Origin: Strigamia acuminata
Lineage: Eukaryota; Arthropoda; Chilopoda; Geophilomorpha; Linotaeniidae
Assembly: GCA_949358305.1 (NCBI GenBank)
Contig: OX442314.1
Location: 21,817,060-21,881,059, forward strand
Length of the DNA: 64,000 nt
Direction: 5' to 3'
A model generated the notes under the pieces. It ran no database searches, was not told the origin of the DNA, and saw nothing but the letters and a program-made list of their open reading frames with translations. Below, piece after piece: positions 34,232 through 48,624 of this stretch. Position 1 is the stretch's first letter, and each line of letters starts with the position of its first letter. The position numbers were made by a program, and so were the translations under genes.

Positions 34232-35856
34232 CCTTTTTATCACGAACTCCAAAACCACGTTGAACTCACGAAATAATCCACCATACTGGATCCGGTCATG
34301 TGATCTCAGAACTTGGAACACATCTCTCGGTAATCAATGTCGTCATCGTTTATCGTATTTGATGTTTGCCTGTAACATTTTAAATTCTTTTTTTAAACTT
34401 TTTATTTTTTTGCAATTTCATTAGATTTTTTAAAAAAAATTTAATAGAGAGAACTTCGTTTTTACTTTCTCGTCTTCTCATCACAAAATGTTCATCGGGT
34501 TATTGTATTTTTTTTTAAAATAAAAAAGATTTTTTTGGTTTTTTAAATTTTCTTTTCTGAATGTTGGACAGGAACTGGATTAGTGATGGAATATATGATT
34601 CGATCTTAATCCCCTGTCTCGAAATATACTTCGGGTAGCACTCATTTCGAAATAGGTTGGATGGTGAGAGGAGTCACTTTTTCCCTGTCTGCGAATTGAT
34701 TTCGATATAGTCAAAGACTCAAGGTTGTTCCCCGGCCTTGACAATGACCGGCTTTTGTAGCCGATGACCCCGGTCCATGAATGACGTAATAATATCAAAA
34801 GACGGAACTTTGAGAAATTCTATTTGAAGTCATGTGTACGATATTTGTTGCAGTTTTTAAACATGCTTGTTTACGGAAGTAAATTTCACACGTCTGGCTA
34901 AATTTTGAGATTTTCGTGGCGTCATTCGGTGTATTGGATAATATATTGGATAATATACAAAAAAAATTAAAAATTGTTTTTAAAAATTTGAAAATTTATG
35001 AAATAAAGACAGGTCGACAAAATAATTTTTTTTTGAAATTTTGTAACAATACTTTATTACAAAAAATAAAAAAAATAAAAAAAAAATACAAATTTAAAAA
35101 AAAGAAGTGGAAAAAAAAATTTAATTTTATTAGTCCTGGGCCTGGCAGCGATTTCACGTTTTAGAGATACCGCGGTGTTCGGCTGCGAATGAGAAATTTT
35201 AAACAATTTAGCTTCGTGACTTTTGTTTATAATTTTTATATTTTTATAATGAATAAAATCCTTATCTAATAACCGTGAATAATGTTCACAAATGGCCAAA
35301 CCTTCAAACCACAAACAGTGAGAAACGAATTACAACAACCGCCATATTGGCCCAGAGACAATGCTCAATTGTCGACACCCCTCTACAGCGTAATGTCTTT
35401 TGCCTCGTTTTACAAGGATAACTTCATCATTTATCAACCATCTGTCTTTATTTAACTCTTTTACATGCGATAAATACAATTGGGTTGCATAGTTGGCTCA
35501 TAATCTACGTGGGAACGATATAAACCCGACTAAAAACCATTCATACTGTTACACTAAACTCCACAAAGGTGAAAATTTACGCACAATATTGCACCGCAAT
35601 AGAGGCTAAAAAATGGCGGCATTAAAAATGGCGCTTATGGGCACAGGTTAGCCTCAATCAGGGCGTCATTGGTTGGATTGGATTGATGGCGGCCGCAATG
35701 GTGGCGAGCACCCTTTTCAGGGGATAGTTTGTCAGTGGATTTCTATTTAAGTCATCTTTATACCACGTTCAGGCGTTACCCAAAGCTTGGTAAAGGATAT
35801 ATCAACACTTTGTGCACACGTGAGATATGTTTTGAGTACGATCCAAACAGTGAAAA
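34232..35856. other. Divergent intergenic region, ZNF593-ARID2
   Basis: Shared upstream region of two divergent genes. Mostly AT-rich, with A-tracts near 35060-35115. Close to ARID2 the GC content rises and repeated ATGGCGG/GCCAT motifs appear (35340, 35613, 35627, 35685), the core recognised by YY1/Pho. No coding sequence seen. Confidence 0.4.
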
Positions 35857-38800
35857 ATGGCCAAATATCAAGCAAAGGACTCGGCGCCCAAACACGCACA
35901 CCCGACAGACAATGCTTTTCTCACAGAGCTAAGGCAATTTCACGAAAGCCGAGGGTAAGTTCAATTATTTTACAACGTGTGTGATTGTTTATTCTTTCGC
36001 TTACGCCTCTTTCGATTCGTTCAGATCCCCGTTTCGACGAACTCCCAGCCTTAACGGCCGAGCCGTCGATCTGTCGCTGCTGTATCAGCAAGTGACAAGC
36101 TTAGGAGGTTGGAGGAAGGTGAGTTTTCCTACACTTTTTTACACCAAGATTTTGCTTTTTTACACACTTTTACTGCCTTTTATGCACATTTTGTGCGATT
36201 TTTACGTCCTCGCCACTTGTTACGTATTGTTAAATTAGATTGATTGATTATATAAGGCCTTTTTCTTCTGTATCGAGCGAAATTAGGTTTCAAGTTTGTT
36301 TTTAGTTTGCTAAGTTAACTTGTTTACTTTTTTTTTTCTTTTTTTCTTTTTGTTCGATAAATTTGATTTTGTCAATTGGATCGAGTTTTATTTTGAATTA
36401 ATTTTTATTTTTATCGTAATTATTTTTTTATTTTGTGAAAATTCCGTTTATTTTGAATTTATTTTGAATTTATTTTGAATTTTGTTTTTTTCATATTTTG
36501 ATGCGAATGGAAATGAGTTAATGGAGATAGAAATTGACTATTTTTGGATACAAGAATCAGCGGCAATACCCGATTTTATCTATTTTTAGATAATAAGATA
36601 TTTTCGATTTTGTTCGCTCGAAAATTTTTCAACCTTTTATTTCAAAACCCCAAAAAATATCAAACACTTTTATACCCACACCCGCATTTCTAAAAAGAAG
36701 AGAAAAAAAAAAAGTCAATAAATTGAATGGCCTAAATTTGCTTTAAAACAAATTATTTGCACTCCATTGCGTAGAAAATAAGAAAATAAGGAAATAATTG
36801 TTTATATTTACCGTATTTACTTAATTGCAACCAAGTGTTGATGAAAATAGTACTTAATCCTCTCTAATAGTCACGTTACTAATCCAAATTTATCGTTTTA
36901 TAGGTAAATGACACTCAGAAATGGGACACGGTTCTACAAAAAATGAATCTTCCAAGATCTTGTGCCAATGCTGCTCTAGCACTAAAACAATTTTACATTC
37001 GGTAAGTTTTCCTTATTAAAAAACAAACAAAAATTTTCTACTAGTCAACTCCACGGCCCGATTTAATCAATATCTTAGAAATTGGGGCTTAACTTGTTGC
37101 TGCTGTTGATAAACGGAGCAGAAATTGCATTCATCGCTTTGTTTATTTGTTTTTTTCAACGAATTTTTTCTTCTTCTGCATTTTAATTACATTTCTCAGG
37201 GTCATTGAAAGAGATTGCGATTTCGCGGTTTATAATTTAAAATTGTGATGAGTTTATTTCAATTTTAAATGAAATCTTTACCTGCTGTACATCAAGTAGG
37301 AAATGTCTTTTTTTGTTTAACTTGTTTCTTTCTGTTGAGTTGATTAGAAGTCTTTCCCTCTTACGTCACCACGTATGTTCCAAGGTCAATGTCCGGGCTT
37401 TTGCTGCATTACATGGTAAATAAAAAAGAATGTAAGGGTTGAGAGGGTTTGTTGATGTTTGCAGCGAGAGAAATTGTTCTTTGTAATTAATTCTTTTCTT
37501 GATAACACTAAATGGGAAAAGTGTCGTTTCTATGTTGCAGTGTTTAAGGTCTTAATTTTTTTTCCCTTCCTTTTATCCTGTGTTATTAACTGGCTTAATG
37601 GTGCCAATTTATATTCAATAGTTCGTTCGCAGTTTGAAGGTAAAAGAAAAAAATATTATTTTTTGTTTTGTTTATTTATTTTTATTTTTTTGGGGAAATT
37701 AATTGGAAGTTGTGAAGCTGGTTATTGAATATTCGAGCGTGTTGTGCGGTGTATTTTATTAGTAAGAGCTTTAGATGATCCGTTTTTGCGTAGAATTGAA
37801 TCAAGTCTGGGTGTATTTGAGTGTGTCTCTTCCCTCAGTTGTAATCGGAGCCAACTGGGCTTTTGTTCTGATGAAAAGCGTGCAAAAATGAAGCTGAGAA
37901 ACGATCAATTTTCAAGCTGAAAAATCATCGTTGTTGCTCTGCCAGTTGTTGAAAATGGGGAAAGGAATCTCGACTAACATCTGAGGGGTTGGTTTTCAGT
38001 TTTCAGGTTTTTTTTTATTTTTTTTTTTATTTTAAAAAAAAAAATAATATATTTTTAGACAATTTTCAGATGGATTTGGTCAAATGCTCGAATATCGAGC
38101 GCGGAAAACTGGATTTGGATAATGGTCGTTAAACTAATGTTGTATTTTTACCGGAAGTTTGGATTTTTATTATTGGATTTGATCGTGTTTGTGGGATTTT
38201 TTTAATTTTATTTTGGTTTTTATTATTTTGTTTTTGTGCGGCTGATAACGGTTGAGTTTAAACTGGTGGTTAAAAATGTATATTTAAATAGGTGAAATGA
38301 AATCCAACATGTCCGCTTTTGTCATGTCGCAAATCTTGTTGTTGTCGTTGTGCGGTAATCAATAAGTCAGCGGCTCGTCTTGCGGCCTCGATTTGGTTTT
38401 GAAAGCGATCATCGTTGATCAAGTGAAATAACGATTTTTCCCTTTGTTTATTCTCACCTTTTTAAATTCCTACATTTCGAAGGATGAAATCGAACTCGAT
38501 TATATTATGACGTCGGGAATTACAGCGGGATAAAATTGTTAGTTTTCAAGCGTGTTTTATCAGTTCAACAGGTTTCTTTATTTTCTTGTTATTATATATA
38601 AATAGTTATGATAAGGATTGAAACAAAACACTAAAACGCTTTGATTTTCACCTGGTGTTTTTTTTATTGAATATTTTAGTTGAAAAATACATTTTACTAA
38701 TTTTTATTATTATCTTTTGTTTGAATTTTTTAGCAGATTTTACTTTAATTTATGAATAAATCATTTCACCTGGGTTATATAAATTCGGAGAATTTTTTGA

Positions 38801-40243
38801 TTTGAAAGGGGGGAAATGTTGAATTTACTATTTTTTTTTTTAACTTCCGTAATATTTGGCGACTCATCAGGTTTCACCTCGTAAAAGTAAATAGATTGCT
38901 ACGATGTTATCATGAATAGAATACTGCCGAGTATTTTCTGTGCGTTTAATTTGTATTAAATGTTGCTTAAGTTATATAACTGCTATATAGCTCAAGGTAT
39001 TCGGTATTCACGTTCCCTTGGGAAATTTCTATTTTTTTTTTCCATTTTTTTCCAATGTTTTTTTTTTTTTTGGATGACAGATTAATTTTCTATGTCTCAT
39101 AAGAATTTATTTATTTAACAAGAAAAAAGCATTCTATTTCTATCCGTTATCAGTTGATTCTCATTTTTACCGCTCGCAATGAACAGCGACGGGTGTTTAG
39201 GGAGCACCAAATAGCAAATGATTGAGTTTGGACGAGGAAGCAGCGGGAATTCGAGTCATTTTATTAGACACAAGAGTTATTCCATCTGCTAAAAACGATC
39301 AATGGAGGGGGCAAGATACATTTCATAAAAAGGATGGAAAGGCAGATTTCTTAATAATAAACTGTGGAAGAAAAAAAAAGATCGTTTTTGAAGAAAAATG
39401 TATAATTTAGGAACTTGACAAAAAAAATATTTTTTCTTTCCATATTGATTCGCGTTTTGAGTGGAATAGAAATATGGTCGAAATTAAAAGGATTTTGGTT
39501 AAATTGGCGCGAAGAACGGTGAAATAGGCGCGAAATTGTTGTTAAACGTTGTTGTGTGTGTTTGTGGGGAATCCCAATCTAGTAAATGATTAGAGAAGTA
39601 TAAAAATGGGTCAGTAAAAGAAGAGGGCAATGTCAAGGTTAGGCTGGTCTACTTTAACTATCTCACACTATTTATTTTTGTTTGGAAATGTTCCAAGAGA
39701 ATTGCGCCAATTTGGAAAAGCACGGTGAAGTTAATTCGTCAATTTGATGTTTATTTGACAGGTATTTGGATCACTACGAGAAGATTCACTTTTTAGGAGA
39801 AGATCCAGATGACGATGGAATTGAAAGTTTGGATCATCCCGCTAGGAGAACGCAATCTTTAGCCAATTTAGTTCCACTCTCATATAATCACCACCAACAT
39901 GAAGTATCAGGTAAGAAGGGAGACTGTTTTTTGGTTTTCTTTTCAATTTGTTTTGATTTATATATTTTTTTTTAACAATTCGATTTGTAGAGAATGCAAG
40001 GAATCAGTTCGGTTTATCGACTGATTTTTCTTCGGTCAGCGACTATGACAAACTTATTTTGTCGCTGCAAAGTGGGTTTCCGAATGAAGTGGATTTTGCA
40101 CTCAACGTGTGTACCCTTTTGTCGAATGAAGGCCGTCACACGCTCAGGTTACAAAAAAATCCTCGTCTCATCGACCTGCTCGTCTCGCATGCCGGAGTGT
40201 GGACAGAAAGTAATAAATTCACTCTTTCTCTTATTTATTTTAT

Positions 40244-40274
<31 letters not shown>

Positions 40275-43200
40275 TTTTTATTTTTTATTTGTGATAGGCA
40301 ATATGAATCTTAAAAGTTTACTAGAAAAATCGTGGAGTAATATGAAAGGCAGGCAAATGTCGAGGTTTTGGGACGAAATAATCGACGATAAAAAGCTGCG
40401 CGAAGTTTACCTGATCGGACAAATAAATGAAGGACCTGAGGAGGACGAATTATTTGTTGTGGGGCGGAGTTTGGGAGTGCGTGAAATCGAAGGCCAACGT
40501 GTTTTGCAGATTGCTACTATTTTGTGGAATTTATCTTTCGAAGAGGCCAATGCACCGATCATTGCATCTAGTCCATCTTGTTTGAAGTAAAAAAAAAAGA
40601 AAAAAATTGGAATAAATTAAACTTTTCCGACTAAAACTCAAATAATTACATTTTTTTAAAGGTTTTTATTCCTGTGTGTTCATACTAAGTGGTCCAGTCT
40701 TCAGCAATTAGCATTGGAAACTCTCGGAAATATATCATCGGACGTAAGAAACGCTTTGATAAAATTGTAAAGGGAATATTAAAACGTTTTATTTGGTTGT
40801 AGATCACGCTGGATCCGTTGGACGGTCTCAACACACAAGTGATGTTCCACACACTAGCTCACAGTTTGCTTTCCCGAGACCGCTTTCTCGTCATCCGAGC
40901 GTTGGAGATCTTAACAGGGTTGTGCAAAGTCGAAGGCAACGAAGAAACAATCATTAAAAACCTAGAACAGAAGATGTACGAACACATCTGCAGTCTACTT
41001 ACAATCTACGACATTATGATTTTGATTTACGTATTGGAATGTTTATACCACATCACCGATCTCGGACCCGACGTGTGCAACAGCATCGTTCGCATTCATC
41101 GAGTAGTGGAGGTTCTCATCAACCTGATAACCGTGGAAGCGCAAGCGTACGGTCCTTCGGCCTGCATCTCGATGAAAGTGATCGAAACGGCGCCGCCCGT
41201 GCAGCCTGCAGTGACCGTGCCCATTACTCAAAGACCACAACCGGCACCGCCACCCACTCAACGAAGCACGGCGCCGGTGTCGCCGATAGTCGTGCAGGGC
41301 TACCAGGAAGCCGACAACGACACGTTTGCGTCGAATTGGCTGAGGGCTTATTACGAGTGGCATTCGGGTAGTTGTATATCTCAAAACGAGTTGTATGTGA
41401 ACTATCAAACAACGTGCAACAAGTTAGGCAAAAAAGGTCTTGTGCCGCCGTCGCAGTTGATCAATCTGTTGAAGTACGTGCGCTTCTTTACCTTCGGTTG
41501 TGTGTTTTAATTGATGTAAGGACAATTGATTGTTTTCAGGAATTTGTATCCGCAAGTGAAGTCGAGACAAGAGGGGATTAGGAGTGACGTTCAGTTGGAG
41601 GGAATTCGCCGGCGAGCCGTCACGCTTCCAGTGTCCATCTACATGCCTACACGAAGTCCAGCGCCGAGTGCGACAACCGCGAACCAGCGCAATGCGAAAG
41701 GGTTAGTCAGCGGCCTCACTTCAAATAATTCACCGATTCTAAAAGCACAATTAAGTGCTCCTGCCAGGACCAGCAGCAGCACTGCAAACAGCCATCCACA
41801 CCTGCAACAAGCGTTACTGGGACGTTCGCAGCCGTCGGCAATGAAACCTACTGCCGCAACGCCGCCGTCAACGCCGCAAAGGACGCAGGCGTCGAAGGAT
41901 TCGTCTACTTTGATCAAAAGTTTACTCGCAAACAAAGTAATTTTCCTTTGAATGTTTCTGCGAATTGTTTGTAAATCTTTCTTTTGTTTTGTTTATTAGG
42001 TCAGTCAAAACATGCTTCTAAAGCAACAGCAACAATCGTCCAATGGTTCCACCGGCAGCGAATCTGTACCTCAAGTTGCCGACTCTGACGGCTCGTTGAC
42101 CGTGAGGACGGCAACGACCGGCGCGTCGGCCACGCGCACGACTCTGGTGATTGCGCGCAAAGAGACTAATGCTGCTGGTGGTTTGCGACCCCGGTCCCCC
42201 AAGTCGCGCGTGAACGGTGCCGCCCGAAACATCCAGATCGACGAAAATCGCATGTTCCAAGTGTGCGCCCAGGTGGAGCACGCGAAGGATTTGACGGAGA
42301 CGTCCGAGTTCCACGCGGCGCGCATAGAACGACTCGACAACCATCTGCGCGACGGGACCAAGAAACGAATCGAAGAGGACGACGACGAGCCCACGTTGGA
42401 CAAGTTATTGAGGGGCAGTTCGTCGATTCGGTCGTCGGCGGGGCTGCAGAACGGACTGTCGACTCAGAACGGGAACCGGAGCGAACCGGACTCGCCGCAT
42501 TTCGTGACGATGGAGGTGAGCCCTCCGATGGGTTTCAACGAAACGGCGCCCGTACGACGGAAAGGCGTTCTGGCCGATCTATTGGAGGGAAAAGTGCACA
42601 AAGACACGCTACTGACTATGAATGGTATTGTGGATAGGAGGAAAGTTACGGATGCAGGTAAGGAACAGGTGAACAGTGGGAACAGCAGTTTGGTATTCGC
42701 AACGAAATCGACAGTGCCACGAACGAACGGCGAAAGCCCCGCCGTGACCAAGACCGCGGCGGTCGCGGTCGCCATGCCGAAGACGGTTAAAGTCATTCTC
42801 CCCGTGGCCGCGGATAAAGGCGGCACGTCGGGGAAGAGCGTGCTGACCGATTGGAGCGCGCTACCCAGTGCGAGCAAAGTGATCGTGCAGAACAAGTCGA
42901 GCGAGTCGGAGGAGTTGATCGGCTTCCCGAGGGTTTCGATGGAACAGTTGAATCAGTTGCGGCAGCAAGTGAAGACCACGACGACCGTGATCGCCGTGAA
43001 AAGGGTCGCGACCGAAATGAGTCAGTCCGGTCACGAGGCTAAGAGGACTCGAGTGGAGGTAGTTAAGGCGCTGCCTGTGAAAATCGTGTCGTCGGAATCG
43101 TCGAGTCCGATCTTAAGTCCGTCTGAAGTTCAACAACAGGTGTCGGCGGCGCTGCAGGGCTCGTTCACCGATCAGTTGCCGCTTCCCGTGTCGTCGACGG

Positions 43201-44188
43201 TGGTGGCCGTGGAAACGACGGACGTGAAAGAGTGTGAAAATGTGAAAAACGATGGCAAAGTTGATCCGAGTAAAGTGGTGGCAATTAAATCGGAACCGAA
43301 AAAGGACGATGCTAAGGTAGACTTTGTTTGCGAGTGGAAGGATTGCTTGAAGTGAGTGCTGATTGGTTAATAAGTGCTTTCTAGTTTAGTTTAATTTAAT
43401 TTTTTTTTCCTTTTTTCCCTTCAATCTTTAGGTCATTTAACTCTCCAATGTCGGTGTTTGTTCATGCGTGTAAAACGCACGTACCTGAGAACGAAGCAAC
43501 AGTGCCGTGTTTATGGGAAAGTTGTGATCAAATGACGCGGCAACGGTTAAGTCTAATGACGCATCTACAGGTGAATGTTGTGTCTGGTTTAATGAAGACA
43601 GGATGAGTATTGATTTTTGATTGATTTTTTTTAAGGACCGGCATTGTAACGACAACATGTTGAGGTTACAAGCAACGAGGCGGCAACAGTTGTCTCAGAT
43701 GGGGTCATCTACGATTCCACCACCAGCTCCACCACCTCCTCATCCAGGATACGCTCCTAATGCAGCTGTTCAAGCAATTCGAAGACACGCATTGGAGTTT
43801 ATGGCGCAGAAAGAGTTGATGGGAGTTGTAAGTGTGAGATTTTGAGGTTAAATTATTGGAAATTAAAAATTGTTTCGCAGGAGGAGAAAGAAGGTCCGGT
43901 CACGAAGAGCATACGATTAACTGCTGCACTCACTCTACGCAATCTCGTTACATATTCCGCCCTAGCAAAAAAGTAAGGAATTTAAGTTGGGTTAGAAAAT
44001 GGAAGATTTTTCTATTAATAAATGTTTCTTTTATTTTTTTATTTACGAATTTGTTTTGATTTAGTTTGGTGAAACGATACGAATCAAATTTATCGATAGT
44101 TGCAATGAGCAATGTGGAATCTTCACGAACTGTTGCTCAGTGTTTGTGGGAATTGAACCGACCACAAGACAATAATGCCGTGCGCTGA
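35857..44188 (+). CDS. ARID2: ARID2, PBAF chromatin-remodelling subunit
   Basis: DNA-binding scaffold subunit of the PBAF form of SWI/SNF. Fourteen exons: 35857-35954, 36025-36118, 36904-37001, 39762-39910, 39991-40209, 40298-40586, 40662-40743, 40803-41473, 41540-41936, 42000-43351, 43432-43570, 43636-43827, 43881-43972, 44065-44188. The total is 3996 nt, 1331 aa, shorter than human (1835) because the disordered middle is reduced. The ARID domain (about 18-110) has [24 protein letters not shown] and [10 protein letters not shown]. An armadillo-like part follows ([38 protein letters not shown]). An RFX-type DNA-binding domain is at about 515-605, and two C-terminal C2H2 fingers are at about 1140-1205 ([15 protein letters not shown] and MTHLQDRHC). 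The last residues carry the conserved [18 protein letters not shown]. Intron 3 is 2.8 kb and holds nothing I recognise. Confidence 0.96.
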
Positions 44189-47020
44189 AATTCCGTCGTG
44201 CTAAAAGTCGTTTGCGAGTTTTTCGGACGAACTTTAAAACGAAAACGTGGCGTAGGCCCCTCGGTGTGTTTTTCGTGACAAAGGAAACATTCAAGTTTAA
44301 GTAACTAATTATATGAATGATTATAACTATTATTATTATTTTTACTTGTCCCTCTGGTGGTGAAACTGAGAGCTAGACAATCAAAGGTTATTAAAAAAAA
44401 AATGATTTACTTTCTTTTCCCCTTTTTATTTAATTCGATTTCGATTTCATCTTCATTTTGTTCTGTTTTCTCGTCACTGCCGATGTTTTTTTCATTTAAT
44501 TATTATATGATTATATTAATATAAAATGGGGCTGTTTTGAGCCCGTGGCAGCCTATTTTAGTTTAATAGTTTGTTCACTCAAATACTTTGTTTGTTATTA
44601 GGAAATTATTGTCCTTTTTCAAAGTGCAAAACAACATCCACAAAAGGCATAAATGAATTGTTAAGTTATAAGAATATTATTATTTAATCATTTACAAACT
44701 AAATAAATTAAAGTGTCTTTTTTTCAGGGCGATATTTTAGTTTTTTAACATATTAAATCAAAAATTAATATTTTTTTAGATCCTGATTTTGATACATTTT
44801 GTTCATTATTCATGGGTTTGGAAAGAGGTATTGAACTGTGGCAAATTTCTATGCATTTAAAATAACAATAATAATAATAATTATTAATAATAATAAGAAA
44901 AACTGAAGAAAACCAATTTATGTGTAAATTTATTTAATTGTTCTTTTTTTTTAATTTATTATTTTCTTTTTTAGTTATTATTTAACACAATTCAGCTCTG
45001 GTTGTAGGTTGATTTATGATTTTGACATCAAATTGATAGGAGGACGAAAATAAATGAACTAAGTTTTAAAAAAACACCTTGAAATTGATTTCAACGACCA
45101 CCGATTCCGTAGTGCCTCAATATAAATATTCTTTTACAATACTGTCATGATCGTTTGGTGTTTTCGATGTTGTCTTTTTACATTTTAAAATGATTTTAAG
45201 AAATGGACAGGTTTTGAATAAAAAAGAAAAAAATTTAATAATAAAAAGGAAGTAACAATGGTTTGAGAGGGGTTTGTTTGGAGTGAACAAAATACTAAAG
45301 TCAAAAAAGAAAGAAGAAGAAATAAAAATAAAAACAGTTTATATGTAAAAATGAATTCAACCTGCCAAAATGTAAATATTATACATACAAATATAAATAT
45401 GATGTATATTATTATAAAATATATATATATTTGAAAAGTGATCAGATTTGTTGTATGGGAGAAGTAAAAAAAACAAAAAAAAACAAAAAAAATGAAAAAA
45501 AATTGTCATTCCGGAAGGTTGAATTTTAATTTTATTTTGGTTTTTTAAAAATGGAGACTTATAGCATAAAAATTATTTTTCGTTTTACGAAATTTTTCAA
45601 GGACTTCAGTGCATTTTTTTTTACGTAAAACTTTCTTTTCTCTTGGTTTTTGTGGAAGAACAATTTTAATCCAGTTCTGTTTTAGTCTGGAGATGGAACA
45701 GTAAACTAAAACTTTTCGTGAGTGTTTCGTGTAATGTGTTGATGGAGGTTTTATTATTTTTATTTTACTTCATTTTTTTTTCTTTATTACGAATAGAATC
45801 TTTTATGTGTACAACTGTTTTACCACTTTTGCCTAATAAAAACCATGTAGAAAGTCGAACCATGTAAGGACAAGTCTGATTTCTGTCAGATATTTCTCTC
45901 TTCATTTGTTAGTTTTGTGTTTGAGCCATCCCAGAGCAATCAACAATGCGGGACGACTAACTTTGTCAAAGCAGTTAGAGCGTTTAAAATTGTCTTTTAT
46001 TTTTGGTATTAGAGCAAATTATAGATTTTGCACATGAAATTCAGCTCATTATTTAGTACTTCGCAAGATATGTCTAAAAAATACAATGATGAACCTTTCG
46101 TATGGTAAAGGACCCTCTTTATAGCCTATGGGCGACAATGCGAATCACTTTCAGTTGAAAAGGAAGGATCCACGCTATCGCGCAACTGGGCTGCCATCTT
46201 TTGTGAACACCAGATAACTACATAATGGGTTAAAGAGATCAGTTGGACTGGGCTGAGTTGCTGCAAGGCAACCAAGGCGATAACACGGTGAACGCGCAAC
46301 CCCTAGACAACCACAATAAAGATAATCAATCCAAACTGTGTGTTTTCTGTGTTTTGGTTTTTGGGATCATCTTTAGATTTGTCATTTCAGCGTCGCGGCA
46401 CCGAACCACTTGAGCCGTCGAGTTTTGGACCAGAAACAATTACCAAATGTTTCAAAATACAAAAAAGCATTGTAATAAAGGTATAATAACATAAAAATAC
46501 TATATTATTGACTCTACCGTGGGAAAGAATAAACATAAATTCCACAGACTTTTTGACACCTGTTTTTTAATTTATTGTTGATATTTTAAATAAATATTAT
46601 TGAATCAGTCTGAAAATTTAATCAGACATTACTTGAGTGGTATATTTAATAATCCTAAAAGCAAAATTAAATCAAAATATTAGAAGTTAATTTTTTTCAA
46701 ATTTTTAGTCATTCCACAGACTTTTTGGACGCACCTTATTTATTTATTTTTAATATCAAAACTGATAAGAGAAATAATATCGGAATTTTTTAAATTACGA
46801 AACGCGAAATACGTAAAATAATTTCCATATTTGACTCTCCCAGTAATTCAAATTTGATTGGCAATGATTGGCTGATTCGTTATCTGTTTTGCGCACGACA
46901 CCAAAGAAAATTGTGTATAAAGCTGGCGGGATATTTGAAATCCTTGCCAGACGATCACATTCGATATTTCAGTAGCAAGTTTGAACATTCAACAGCAAAC
47001 TCGATAATTCGATAGTATAT
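44189..47020. other. ARID2 3' UTR and AT-rich intergenic region
   Basis: Long AT-rich tail with several AATAAA hexamers (for example near 45215 and 45834). Two direct copies of ATTCCACAGACTTTTTG lie at about 46533 and 46711, possibly remnants of an element. No coding sequence recognised. Confidence 0.45.
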
Positions 47021-47022
47021 TA

Positions 47023-48576
47023 GGGGGTTTCATTATATGAATGATTTTGCAATTTTGTGATTTTGCATTAATCACAAAATCATTATTTTTTGATGCCTCC
47101 AAAAATGAGTTTACATTGAATTAACCCAGTCAATTTTGCAATTGTGTGATCTGGACAATTTTGTGATTTTTGAGTATTGTCATGTGATATCTGTTCTACC
47201 AATCACATTCACATTCACTAAAGCACAAAAGAGTAAAAACACAAAATCCCAAAAACATCTAAAAGGTAGTTTTTGTGATTTTGATAAGAAGTGATTTTGA
47301 GGCTTGTGAAACTCAAAACAAAATGGAGGCATCCAAGCTCTATCTAAGTGGCCAACTTGTATCCTTGTATATCATCAAAATGCTGATGCATCCATGACTG
47401 TATAACAGCTAGGAAACTCAATACTTCGATTCGGGTAAAAAAAAGTACCGATTCAGGGCGATTCAGGGCGATTTTAGCGGGTGCCCGAATGGAAATTCAG
47501 GCGGAAATGTTCGTCGCGTATCGTTTTTTATTGTTTTCTATGTCAAGATGAGCTCGGAAAATTATGGAACCAAGCTCATTTTGAAGAGGAGACAATTCTG
47601 CACAAGCCTGTATTTTTTATTTTTTGATTCGGGCGAGGAAAAGTGCCGATTCGGGCCATCTTAGCGGGGGACCGAATGGGAAAATTTGGAAATTTGGTGC
47701 AGAATTTGGATTCGAGATTCGACCATGACAAAACCAAAAATTCGTAAAATTAACCGAATGAAATGTTTAAAACAGGTTTCCAGAGAAGAAAATCCCGCTG
47801 AAAACGATGGTACAGATAACTTTTTGATCGGATTAACCGTTGATTTTAAATTTTGGAAAAAACGATCTTTTTTGGGTTGATTTATAAGAAAAAGTTGGAA
47901 AAAGTAGTTGAATAATAAAGGAGGACAAAATAGCAGGTTGCAGTGGTTTGGGCCAAAATTGAATTGGCTGGATTGGCATTGGGTTTAGGTTAACTTTTGG
48001 GTTTGATTGTGTTTGGGTATTGGCCAGATTGGCATTGGTTTTGGTTTGGTGTGGTTTGGGTTTGGGTTGCATTATTACGGGTTTGGTTTAGTTTTGCAAA
48101 AATTTATTTTATGATTTGGTTGTATACATTTGTCTGATCTATGGCTTTGGCTTTGTGGGTGAACAGCTAGTATTTATTAAAATGCACCTTATTAAAAAAT
48201 ATTTTGTTCCATCACACAAATAAGAACTAGTTTTTTTGCATCACATTTTAAAATTGGTTGGATATAACTATAACCTAATATGGTGGATAGGAAGTCACGT
48301 GACTATTTAAATAATTGCAAAATTGCAAAATTATGAGATTATTTTTGAAACTAATTATTAATCACAATTTGTGATGGCCACTTGGATTGAGTTTGGCTGC
48401 TGCCATTTTTGCCAAAATAGCAAAACTACCTTTGATTTTGTGATTGTGTATTTTTTCTGTTTTGTGTTTTTGCAATTATGCACATGATTGGTGGAACTGA
48501 TATCATGTGACAAATCCAAAAGTGCAAAATTGCTAAAGTTGCAAAATTACAAAATTGCTTAATTAATGAAACCCCC
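47023..48576. mobile_element. Non-autonomous DNA transposon, 1.55 kb, long TIRs, TA TSD
   Basis: Ends GGGGGTTTCATTA (left) and TAATGAAACCCCC (right) are flanked by TA on both sides. The inverted similarity continues inward in degenerate form for about 300 bp (for example ATGTGATATC and AGTGGCCA segments in matching order). The arms are rich in CAAAATTG-type words. The centre carries a direct duplication (copies near 47440 and 47640 around GATTC(A/G)GG and TTAGCGGG). No transposase frame is visible; the longest ORF inside is about 65 codons and looks random. TA duplication suggests a Tc1/mariner or related superfamily, not proven. Confidence 0.8.
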
Positions 48577-48624
48577 TATTGACAGCTGTATTCAACATAT
48601 AGGTCGTTAATTTTTATATTGACA

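Noticed and set aside
39222-39410. ORF within ARID2 intron 3
   Set aside because: No splice sites that fit and no similarity; the ARID2 exons on both sides join in phase without it.
42018-42895. Several ORFs antisense to or out of frame with ARID2 exon 10
   Set aside because: GC-rich coding exon leaves other frames open; only the sense frame joins flanking exons in phase.
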